Of a DNA stretch of 64,000 nucleotides, positions 22,022 to 33,418 are shown piece by piece; within the stretch, counting starts at the first letter, position 1; every line of letters begins with the position of its first letter. Under the pieces are notes generated by a model. It saw only the letters and a list, made by a program, of their open reading frames with translations, had not been told where the DNA came from and did no database searches. Origin of the DNA: Symsagittifera roscoffensis (lineage: Eukaryota; Xenacoelomorpha; Acoela; Convolutidae); contig NC_087063.1 of assembly GCF_963678635.1 (NCBI RefSeq), forward strand, positions 37,214,759-37,278,758, given 5' to 3'. The translations under genes were made by a program, and so were the position numbers.

Positions 22022-25000
22022 TTCGAAAATATGATATCTGTCAGTGCTATGTTTCTAAAACTTCGTGGTACTAACGATAATGGATGATTTTGATTTTGGT
22101 TTTGTAATGTGGTGCCGTAGGTGTTGTATTTGTGTTGTTTTGTGAATCGTCATATGTATTAGGTGTAGTTGCTAATTTTGTATTGTATTCTTTTATTTGA
22201 GCGTCTAATAGTTTTTTGTTTATTGATGTAGAGAGAACTCCAAAAAAATATTGCAAAGAGCATGCGTGCTAGGCTTGCTTGTCTGTTTACTTGTGTGTGT
22301 AAAGCACATGTGTCTTGGATTCCTTTTAATAGAGAAGAAAGAAATCCAATAAAAGCAAACATTGCGTATAGTATAGTCAATCTTTCTAAGATGTAATAGG
22401 GCCATCCTTGAAAGACAAGAAGTTCATTTCTTAAATTTACGAAGCTAAAAGTAATAATTGGTGATATATCCTGTGGTCTATATTTTTCGCCATTTAAAAA
22501 AATGTAATTTTTGATGTCTTTTAAATATCCGCTGTAGTCTTGTGCGTAAATATCTGAAAAACCTGCTGTTTCTGCAATTTTATGTAAGTTTTAATCGATA
22601 GATTGTTGTTGTAGTGTGTCCATTTTTGTGAGTAATTCTCGAATATGTTGTGAAGGGATGTGATGTTGAATGTCAAATTTAGAGAATATGACGATCGATT
22701 GTAAATCGATATTTGAGTTGCGGGCAATAGCTCTAAAGCGTTCAGAGGAAAACTTTTTTGACGGTTGCATTAGTGTAGGATATGGTGTAAGAAGGCAGTA
22801 TTTATCTTCGTCTGGGTTTAATTGTACTACATCGTGGCTATTTTCTGATTCACATGGGAATGCTGTATCCCAAAAATAAGTTCGAACGAATTTTCATCAT
22901 TTGTTGTATGATGTATTGCGAGTGGATTTTTATGACTTTTCCCGTATTCATTTCGAAACCTTGATCGTATTCAACAAGTATTTCTGAGTATTGTGTTTTG
23001 TATAGTGGTTTGTTGTTTTTACATGCAAGTTCTGTTTCTGGGTAAACATGGAAACGTGTCAATTTATTTTCTATATTGTGAATGTTTCTAATATTATAAT
23101 TACTGTGCGTTTTTTATCTAGGGTTTACAATTTCATAAGGAATGGATTCAACAAAATATTTTTGATAGAATTTTATCGTTCTAGCGTAGATTTTTGCATC
23201 TTGAAATGTGTTACATGTGTCTTCGGGAAACCAAACTTTTGTTGATTGTGTTCGTGTAGTAGGATCGCAAAATACTTCGTCAATTTTGCAAGGGAGTCTG
23301 ATTTCTTGGTAAATTAGGTGTCATTTTTTAGATTTCGTGTCAATTGTACTTTTTCAAGTTGTATTTTCCAATCAAAAAACATCACCTCCTGATATCCCTT
23401 ATTTTTTTGTGTCTGCTTTTCAATTTGAGGGGATGTTTATTCCAATATGTGGTATCCAAATTTTATCATGAAGATCGTAAGTTAATCATATGTGTGCGCC
23501 GTGGTATAGGAGTTTATCGTCTAGTCTATTATGGCCTTGATATGTTTCAAGTTCGGCTTGACGTACGGAGTCTGGGAACACTTGAAAGTTTACTAGTTTT
23601 CTAGTTGTACCTTTGTTTGATGTGATCTTTAATCTGAGAAGATTTTTTTTACAATCGTCAGGGTTGAGATGTAAAATACTTTCTATATTGCTTTGGTAGA
23701 AAGATTCATGATCTAATCTTTTTTTGTTTCAGTTTGATACATGTGAACAATGTACTTTCTTCTCGGAAAATGTCACTGTGAATTTTTATCCTGTGAGTGT
23801 TGTAGCTCGTGCTTTCAAGTACAGTGTAGCTATAATGTTTGTGGTTTCAATAGCTTGTGGTTCGGACTCATATTCTGTGACTTCGTTTATTTATGTAGTG
23901 TCTTTTGTTCGTTTTCTTCACAATCATAGTGTGTGACTAGTAAATCCTGAGATCCTGTTTGGGGGGAAAGATTGTGATTTGGTTCGGAAAAAGTGAGAAA
24001 AAAAGGGTTTGTAGTCTGATTATCTTTAAATGATAATGGCTATGATAATCCTGAATATGGGTTATAAAAAGTTTTATATCCAACTGTCTTTTTTGTGTAT
24101 CTATCGTATCTGTAGATGATTTCTGTTGTTATAAATGGCGGAGGTAAAGATTGAGCTGTGATATTTGCGGAAGCTAAGGGAAATGGGTGTTGAACTATTT
24201 TATTTAGTCTTACTGTGATTTCGAATTTGAATGTTAGACTATCCTGTTGTAGTATTTTCATGTTATGTTCTTGTATATCTTTGTGGATATCGTGTCTATA
24301 TTGTAATCAAATTGAAGCTGAGTAGGTGATCAAGAATTTTGGCAAGATTTATGTAGGTTTGAGATAGGGTATAAAAGATGAGATAAAATCTGAAAAAAAT
24401 TATCAAAAGGAGTATTAAAATTTCTAAAGTATCAGCTAGTAGTATGATAAAAAATTTGAAAAAGACTGAAAGAATTGCTACAAAAAAATGAAAATTTTTG
24501 TCGAAAATGTTTAACTGGTTGAGAAAGAAGCATTGAAGAAATGATTTGTTTTGTCGAATTTTTTTTATTTTTTTGAGGCTAAATTCGAGTGTGGTTGTTT
24601 GACAAGTGGGTTGGGTTTCGGCAATTTTTGTTGAGGGAGAATTTTGGTGTCTCGCAGGGGTCTTCCTAGTTTTATTTTTATTTATGGGATAGTTGGGGAT
24701 ATTTAAGAGATATTCGTACTTAAAGCTAAATGATCATGTTCATTTTGTTCTTTAGGCTAAGTATGTATTTTTATTTGATGGAGTTTTGATGTCTAATTTG
24801 GGAAAAAAGTGTTTATCTTTGTTCTAATTTATAGGGAGGGTTGTAATTTTGAGATTTTGTTTATTCCAGTTGTCAATTTTTAGCGGGTTGCTTATTCTTG
24901 ACCTGGATGTCTCTAAGTTATAGTTAGAGATACGCTTCAAGGTGAAGTTTTGTCGGCTAATGAAGTCGTGTCTTTAAAATAAGGTGATGGTTCGAAAAGA

Positions 25001-25303
25001 TTCCTATTGGCTGAATTATATTGTTCAAGTGCCTTTTCATTATGAAATTTAGAGAAAATGTACTTGTATCTGAAATTATTTAAAGAGATGAAAATGTTGA
25101 TCAAATTTAAAGTGATTGCTGGAATTCAACTTTCTTTAATATTTTAGGTTGTGGAATAATGTTTTATAAAGTTTTCGTGGCTGATTTCGGAGTCGTGATG
25201 ATTGTCTGTGTAGATACTTTTCTTTTTGATCTTGTGGCAGAATTTGTTCTTCTTACTTTCGATTTTTCTTTCTGTCTGAGGTATCTCTTTCTTATCTAAA
25301 TTT
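22022..25303 (-). mobile_element. Env-like/accessory unit, copy III
   Basis: Nearly identical to copy II and sharing the same two large internal losses relative to copy I, so II and III arose by duplication of an already shortened unit. Its spacer ends at about 25,303, where the sequence departs into the integrase region. Broken. Confidence 0.85.
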
Positions 25304-25674
25304 TAAGGCGTTTGTTTACTAAAATCTTTTTTTTTGTCATTTTGATCTAATACTTTTTGTGTAGAATTCATATCAGTGCTTTGATTTTGTTTGTAGTCGG
25401 AATTTTGAATTACTTTTAAACCTGTAGAAGAGTATATTTGAGTTAATTTGCGAAGAACGTACTCTTTTGTATAATAAGGTAAAAGATTATTTCTGTGTTG
25501 AACAATTTCTTTTTTTGTTCGAATCTGTAAGTTTGTATGTTACATCAGTGGGTTTATCAATTATTTGAAATGGCTTTTTCGGAGTGGTTGTAACTTTTTA
25601 GAGATACCTTTTTGTGTTGTAAAATTTGGAATTAAAACATATGTTTCTATTTTTAAGCTGTAGCTGGTGTGAAT

Positions 25675-26520
25675 CTAGAATTTCTTTGCGAATTTATATT
25701 TTGTCTTTGTAGGAATTTTTTTGGTCATTTTCTGATAAATTTCATTGTGCTTTTTATCTCTATTTAAAATCCATTCGGTGTGTGTACCAGATGCTAATTT
25801 TAATGTTTGAGGGTGATGAAAGTGGTCTTCATCATGGGTATGCAGTGGTAGATTATAACATATTGATTCTTTTTTCTGTTGACAATAGCCTTGTGAATTT
25901 TTTGAAGCGTTTGCTGTGAATATTATCGGTTTTTGTGATTTCTGTTTGATAACCATTTCGTATGGTGGCATATCTAAAGTTGTTGTGACCTGTGAATTAT
26001 AAGAAAAAACGAATAGTTTTACATCTGTTGACCATTCAGTGTATCGTGTGTCATTCCCAATAATGATACATCTAAGATACTCTTGTAATGAACGGTTCAT
26101 ACCTTCGACTAATCCCTAAGTCAAAGGTGCGTGAGATGTACGTGGTTTGTGTTTAATACTGAATAAGTGGCATAGTGTGATGATTACGTTGTTTTTAAAT
26201 TCAGTGCCATTGTCTATTACTAGTATTTCGGGTAATCCAAATTTGGCTATCCAGTGTTCGTAATGTATTGTATATGCATAAAAAGCATTACCATGGGGTA
26301 CTGGGTTAAGTACTACGTAGTGTGTAAAGGCGTCAACAATGACCATTATGTATGAGTTTCCTTCTGAGGATGGTGATTTTGGTCTTTTTGTATCGAATGA
26401 AATTCTGTGATTGAAATAGAGACTTTGTCCTTTAAAATCTTGTTTCTCTGCAATTTCTTTTTGATCTGGATAGGGTTTATCTAAATGACATATTATACAA
26501 ATCGTTGCATAGCACTTTAA
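25675..26520 (-). mobile_element. Integrase region of the giant element (fossil)
   Basis: Minus-strand translation shows a retroviral-type integrase core: IVDAFTHYVVLNPV, then HWIAKFGLPEILVIDNGTEF with the second catalytic Asp, then SIKHKPRTSHAP, followed by a C-terminal part at 25,675-26,100 containing SLQEYLRCII and EWSTDVKLFVFSYN. Cysteine pairs of a zinc-binding N-terminal part lie near 26,490. The order after RNase H and the GLPE..VIDNGTEF wording fit Ty3/Gypsy. Broken. Confidence 0.85.
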
Positions 26521-26969
26521 TCAAAAATGGTGCATTTGAAAAAAAAAATTGTGAATGAAATTTGAGTATGAAGTTTTTTTCTGATCCTGAGTGTCCTTTA
26601 GTGTGTAGTGTATGTGAAGTTTGGAAAGCTATAAGCATCATACTTAAAGGTAGACATGGTACTTTGAGATCAGATGTTTGGTATTCTAAAATATCTGTGT
26701 TCTCGTTTTTGGAGGTATAAATAAATTTTCTGAAATATCCGAGAAGTGTTTTTTTTCAAGAATTGTGGTGACAGCTTTAATTGATTTGATTTTGAATTTG
26801 TTCCAAGATTTTAGTTGTCTAATGACTGGGTCAAGGTTTTGTGATTTTGTAATAATTTTAGCGTGACTTTTCCTGTGTTTGGTAGAAAAATGATTTCAAT
26901 TTCTATTTTTGATAGAAGTACTGTATCTAGGGGGTCATGGAGGTTGAAGACTTTGTTTATCGTTTATTT

Positions 26970-28560
26970 TCAATCTTTATTTTTTGGGCCTGATAAAAAT
27001 TTAATATTAGTAAGATTTTCTTTTCCTATTAAAGGGAATATATCTCCTTTGTATGCTTGTTGTCTAATTAGTTTTTGTTGAGCCTTGTTTTTTATCCATG
27101 TCGAGTTTGGAATTGGTTTAAATGTAGATTTACCTAGTAAATCAACTTCATAGTGGTTGTTTTGACCATCTAAAAATAGTGGAAAATGCTGTAGATTGTT
27201 TGTTTGTGATTGATCTATGTCAGTTTTTACTCCATATTTGCGTGGTGAAATTTCATTTTTTGCAAGAAAGATTTTAATATTCTGTGGTTTTTCAACTGTT
27301 TTTTTTCTTGTTAACAATTCGGGTGGAGTATTTCTGCTATGAGTGTTTGATAGTACAAGCATTTTTCCTGCTGTCCAAACCATATGTAAGTTAGGAAATT
27401 TCACTAAAATTATATGAACTCTATGGTTTGGATTCGATTTCTGTGTGAATAGAAGTAAAATAGGTTTTTGATCTGTGAATAATACTGTTGGATGTTTTGA
27501 TCCAAGTTTTAAAAATTCATATTCTGTAAGTGTATATACTATGGCTGTGCATTCTCTCATAAGAGTAGAGAGTCTAAGTTTAGCTTGTGTGAAGAGTCTA
27601 GAAATTGCTGAAATAAGATTCATTTTATTTGTTACATTAAGGGATTGTAAAAATGCTGCACCGATGCCGAAATTAGATGCGACACACATTGCTTAGAATG
27701 GCTGATCGGGATCTGGAGTTGTATTTGAAATTTCTCCTGTGAGAAGTCCTTTGATTTCTTCAAATCGTGTTTGGTATCATGTGGTCCCTTCAAAATTGTT
27801 CTGTTGTCTGAGAATGTTATCGAATCGTCTTAAGTATAACTGCATTTTATATACATATTTAGTTAAGAAATTTAACATTCCAAAAATTTTTTTTGTATTT
27901 TCTTTTTATTGGATGGTTGTTGAAGTTTTTGAATTGCATCTATTCGAGATTTTAATGGAGTTATGGTGTTTGTTTCTATAATATGTCCAGGGAACTTTAC
28001 ACGTGTCAGAAAAAAAATGTGATTTATCTGGGGCTGCTTTCATGTTTTCTAGTAAAAAATATCTGATGATATTTTTCTTAAATTGTGAACATCTCGTCTT
28101 TGGTTTGTGATTGCATAAAAAGATTATTATATCTAGTAGTTGTAATGTATTATTTACTCTATACGCAACTTCCTTAGTGGGAGAAGTTGTCGCGTTGGTT
28201 TCACAAAAACATATTAGTCCTAGAGGTAGGGATTTTCTCATATGGTGACTTATTATAAACATGTAAGGAAATGATGTCTGATTCTGAGTTTTTCATGTAT
28301 TTAACAGATGAAATTGTTACTCAAAAATTTATGAATTGGTCCTAATTCGAGTTCAGACATATAGAGATGTTGTCTGTTTTGACTTTTGTCATTTTGGTGA
28401 ACTTCCAAAACTTTGTTTTGTTCCATTGTTCTAGTGGGAACAAGGAAAATTTTTTTTTAAGATTGAGCTTTGTGCTGTTGCTAGTCTGCTTGCTGTTAAT
28501 AATGGTATTATTTTTGGATGTAAAATTTTTATTTCATTCCAAGTGGGAATGTTAATGATG
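26970..28560 (-). mobile_element. Reverse transcriptase (end) and RNase H region of the giant element (fossil)
   Basis: The RNase H part (26,970-27,690) shows NFGIGAAFLQS, ISRLFTQAK, ECTAIVYTLTEYEFLKLG and VLFTDQKPILLLFTQ, the standard Ty3/Gypsy pattern, followed by the W..GK.LVLSNTHSRN tether motif. The 27,900-28,260 stretch is RT-derived and parallels the RT block at 31.9-32.8 kb. Broken. Confidence 0.8.
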
Positions 28561-28699
28561 TTTGATTATGCTCCAGAATCTATTAAAAAACCAATTTCAA
28601 GATTTGGTGGTTGAAATTCTTCGCTTTTTGGACTTTCTAAGAGTAATGGGATTATCCAAATTCTTTCTCTAGGTAGTTTCTTTGGAATGTTTTGGTAGA

Positions 28700-31600
28700 T
28701 GTGATTTACAGGTTTTTTTCTGATATCTCGTCTACTATTCGTTCAATTATTTTGTTGTTGTTTATTGGTCTTGTGTAATGATTTAAGAGAAAGTGAGTAT
28801 GATTTTCATAGGTATGGGAGTGTATTGGTTGTTCATATATAAGAGGTTCGTAGTCATTTTCAATATGTATCATGTTAATTGATAATGCATTTTCTGTGTC
28901 GCTTTCACACTTTGTGGATTGGCAATTGATGTTGTTCAATTGCAATTCTGTACTTTCTGTATTATCAATACCTGGGGGGTCTCACATAACTTCTTCAGTT
29001 GTTTGTACTTGATTTATTTGTCTTTGAAGTTTCGGTGTGTTGCTCCTATATTTGTGTTGAGAATCTGGATATCGTGTGTTATTTCTATGTGGTGATTGAG
29101 AATAGTTTCTTTGTCTATTGTTTTAGTTCGAACTTCTATTTTGTGAATTATCGCGGTATCTATTTTGATAGTTGTTAAAATTTGATCTTTGATATTTTGA
29201 TCTGTTGTTAGAATAATTACGTGATCTATTGTTTTGATATCTTTGGTTTCGATCATTTGAATAGTTTCAATTCCTATTGCTGGAAAATTGTCTATTTCTA
29301 TTGTTGGAAGGATTTCTAGATCGATCATTGGAATAGTTTCTATTGCTAGAGTGTGAATGGGAACTGGTTTCAAACAAAAATTCTGGTCGGCTCGAATTCC
29401 ATCTTGAATTGTTGCTTCTATAATGATTAATTCGACTATTTGATCGACTATATCTGTTTTGTGGGAAATTAAATGATTTTTTTTGGTTTGGTGATCGTCC
29501 TCTATAGTTTGAATTATAAATTGATTGGTTTATAGAATAACTTAAACTATTTGGAAGCGGTTTTCCAGAACTAGTATGGATGTTTTTGTTAGGCAAATTT
29601 TGATCTTTTTTCATATACTGATGAAATGATTTGTTTGTTTCTCTGTACTTCTGTGGTTTATTTTGGTTGTCTTGCCGCTTTTGTCTGCATTCAGCAATGC
29701 TGTGTCCATATCTTCGACAATAGTTGCACCATTTTTTGAATGATGTTTACCTGTAAAGTTTGGGTTTTTCTCGTATATATTCAAAATTTCAGTGATTTTT
29801 TCGGATAAATCTGTATCTGAGTCTTGTATAATTTTTATTTGTGTAGTAGTAGTTTGGATGTTAATGACATATTGTAGCTGTAGAATCTCTGTTTCTTCTA
29901 GTTTCATCGTGATTTCTGCTTGTTCTTATTTATCATTTAGTTTTCTAGTGTCTAAGTTTGGTTCTCGAATTGAGGAAGGGTGTGATGCTATCCTTTTGTT
30001 GCAATTTTTCGTAATTGAGTTGTTAGAGTCATCATTAAGATTTTTGTCATTTTTTTTAATAATCATGAGTGTTGAGTGAGTATGCTTTTCGGACTAGTGT
30101 TTCAATTCTTACTGCGAGTTCTTTGATTGATTTATTGGTAGTCTACGAACTTCATTGCATAAATCTCTTTGATGTTGTTTGTTCCTTTCAGAGTCAAACA
30201 TTTTTGAAAATTCTTGTGTGAATCTTTTCCAGTCTGATTTTATATCTAAAAAAAAAAACTGAAAACCATTTTTGTGCTGCGCCATAAAATGTGGTCTGGA
30301 TTAATGCTGTGCGCCTTTTTATCCAATGTTGATGAAGTGGCGTATTTACTGATTCAGGTCCTATATTTTAAAATGAATTTGCTATGATTGCATTTAAGTA
30401 ATCATCTACAATGTATTCTGGATCTGTGCCTGTGAATACCATTAGTGGTTTTTTGAAGATAATGATGATCCAACCATTTGGTAAGGATTGATAGTCATCT
30501 GTAAGGATTCTGCGGCATTTGGCATTTGTGAAAAAAATTCGTAAGTTGGCTTTTTGTTAATTCATGTTGTTGTAAAAAATCTGGCAGTGGAACTTTTTGC
30601 ATTCGAGTTGGTTGTTAAGATTGTGTATTTACTGGGTTGTGTGTTTGAAAAATATTATTCTGGGATGTTGGATTTGTTCTAGGCTGTTGTATTTGTTCTT
30701 CTCTTGTATAAGGTTCAAAATTATCTGGTTGATTTATATTGATCGAAGTCTTCGGCTTTGACAAAATCGTTGATGATTTTGATTATAATACTCCTCATCA
30801 TCTCATGGAAAATAATTAGCTGTATAATAAGGTGTATGATTTCTAGTATGACATCGATGTGTATTATTTTTGTTTTGTTGAAAATATGGATAATTCTCAC
30901 TTCGATCTTGTGAAGTTTGTGGATAATCATTAAGTTTTACTGAGTTTTAAGATGTTTGTTGTATATTTTGACTTTGTGAGATTAAGTGCTTTTGAGTATT
31001 TGTACTAGAAGGTCTAGTTAGTTGTGGTCTATTTAGATAGTTATAATTATGTTCGACCAAATTATTTCTCTATGAAAATCTCTGTTTTTGCGATGGTTTT
31101 GTCATTGGTCTAAATGTTTGATAATCCGTTTGTGAGATTTTTGGAGCTACAGAGGGCTTTAATGTAGATTGTAATGTTACCTGTGGTAATTTTGGGTTTT
31201 TTTGGTCTTGGGGTTGTAAGATTAGGATGAATAGGTGAGATATTTGTTGTGCTGTAGTTGTTATTGTTTCAACTACTTCTTCAGTTACGAAATGTGATGG
31301 GGTTTGGATATCTTGTGGTGTAAGATTTCTAGTGACGTTTAGGTTTTCTTTTTGTATAAAAGTTGAAATTAAATTATTGTTTCCTGCTCTATCGGGAAGG
31401 AACGAATTATAGTTTGAAGGTGTCGCGTCAACTGTGAGTGGATACATTTTAACATAATCTTTGTGAATAGAAATTGTGCTAATTGCCTGGCTTGATATAT
31501 CTGTTGGTATATTAACAAATAATACATGAGACCATTCAGGGTCCCAAATATAATCTGATTGATCTGCTAAGACTGTTTCGTCATCTGTATCTTGTGGTCT

Positions 31601-31757
31601 AAAAGTTTTTCTCGCTTGTGAAATGAGGTAAATATTATGTGTAAAATAATCAATGATGAACCATGCCAAGACTTTTTGTAAATCGTGCTTAACATGATGT
31701 GTGATATCATTATTTGTTAAATTTTCACGGATTGCGTTTAAAAATTCAGAAAAAGCA
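28700..31757 (-). mobile_element. Second gag-like and protease block of the giant element (fossil)
   Basis: Near-copy of 33.4-36.4 kb at an offset of about 4.87-4.91 kb. On minus it carries a gag N-terminal part (31,070-31,669), a middle part, a CCHC zinc knuckle (C-x2-C-x4-H-x4-C, about 29,730), an Asn/Arg/Ser-rich nucleic-acid-binding tail (29,267-29,614), and the protease lead-in (28,706-28,945). Broken. Confidence 0.8.
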
Positions 31758-31866
31758 TATATCGATTCGTGAGAATGATTTTTACTTTCTCGTGGCTAGA
31801 CTAAGCTAAGGGTTAACTTACTTAATCTTACTTAGGGGTAGTGATTTGTGATCAAGGGTTGGAGAA
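31758..31866. repeat. Displaced leader segment at a duplication junction inside the giant element
   Basis: About 108 bases (CATATATCGATTCGTGAGAA ... GATCAAGGGTTGGAGAA) match 37,135-37,247 in the element's leader and directly abut RT-derived sequence at 31,867. This marks the seam between the two gag-protease-RT blocks. Confidence 0.85.
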
Positions 31867-32800
31867 CTTTACACGAGTCAGAAAAAAATGTGATTTATCT
31901 GGGGCTGCTTTCATGTTTTCTTGTAATAATATCTGATTTTATTTTTCTTAAACTGTGAACATTTCGTCCCTAGTTTGTGATTGCATAAAAACATCGTCTA
32001 AGTATGTGATTGCGTTTTTCTTGAGTACGAGTTGTGTGAAAACTTTACTCATAAATGCTGAGAATGCTTCTGGTCCAATGGAGATGCCATAAAATATTCT
32101 GTTGACTAGATTTCCAATAATAAATTGTGTTAATCGTCGTGGTTGTTCATCTAACGGCATTTGATCATATGCACTATTCATATCTGCTGTTCTGAAATTT
32201 TTACCGTTTTTTTTGTGAAAATGAGTTGAATTGGTTTAATAGGCCAACTATCTTTAGATTCATCAAGGAGTCAATTGAGGTATCTAGCATCCAGAATTAT
32301 TTTGAATGATTCTCCTTTTGCCAGTATAATAACGGGATTTTCAAGTGTGTTTCCTTTTGGCTGTTCTTCTTTGTTTACTGGAGAAATGATTTCATATTCT
32401 TCTAGTATGTCTATAGTCTGTTAACTTTGTCATGTAAGTGAATTGGTACTTTATTTGCACTTTGTATTTTGAAAACTGCGTCAGGTTTCAAAGGTAGATG
32501 TAGTGGTGAATTTATTTTCCAACGTCAAATTTAGATTTTGCTTAAGCTTTTGGGTATTTTAATAGTAAATTGGCTAATCGTTCAATTTTTTTTTGTGTTA
32601 TCTGAGAGTGTTGAAAATTGAACATTGTCAAGAATTTTTGTTGTTCTTCTGTGTACTTTGATATATAAAATGTTGGTTTGAAATAAGTTGTTTTTGTGAA
32701 ATAGTCTATATTTCGTTTTTCATTGCTTATTATATCATTTATTGATAATTCTTTGTCAAGAATTGGTGACTGACATATATCTAGTAGTTGCAATATTTTG
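31867..32800 (-). mobile_element. Reverse transcriptase block, first copy (fossil)
   Basis: Minus-strand translation includes a stretch with DQMPLDEQPRRLTQFIIGN, then FYGISIGPEAFSAFMSKVF and ITYLDDVFMQSQT. YLDD is the RT catalytic box, and the order (FRLT, FG...P..F, YLDD) is that of Ty3/Gypsy RT. The block stops at the seam at 31,866, so RNase H and integrase do not follow this copy. Broken. Confidence 0.85.
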
Positions 32801-33418
32801 TTTACTCTATTCGATACTTCCTTAGTGGGAGAAGTTGTCGCGTTGGTTTCGCAATAACCTAAGAGTCCTAGAGGTAGGGTTTTTTATATGGTGAATTATT
32901 ATAAACATGTAAGGAAATGATGTCTGAGTCTGAGTTTTTCATGTATGTAATAGGTGAAATTGGTCTGAATTCAAATTGAGACATACAGATATGTTGTCTG
33001 TTTTGAGTTTTGTCATTTTGGTGAACTTGTTTGATTGAGAATTCTTAAATATAACCTGATAGTGGTTTCAGTTGTTTCAGTTCCTGATTGTATGCAGGGT
33101 AAATTTTTGAGAAAAATGATGGTCATTTGTTCTTTCTCTGGAAGAGTGTTAAAGCTGTATGATTCATTCTTGTGTTTTTATCTTTTCTATTAATTTTGCT
33201 ATCTAGGGTACTAATAGTTGGTATACAATTTGTATTGAACGGAATTCCAATGATATTATGTTTTATATCTGTGATATGGAAGGTTTGTTTCAATGGTTTG
33301 TTCAAAAGTTTGTTTTGTTCCATTGTTCTAGTGGGAACAAGAAGAAGTTGGATTTTTCCATAATTTGTTAAGGTTGAGCCTTGTGCTGTTGCTAGTCTGC
33401 TTGCTGTTTTTAAGGGTA

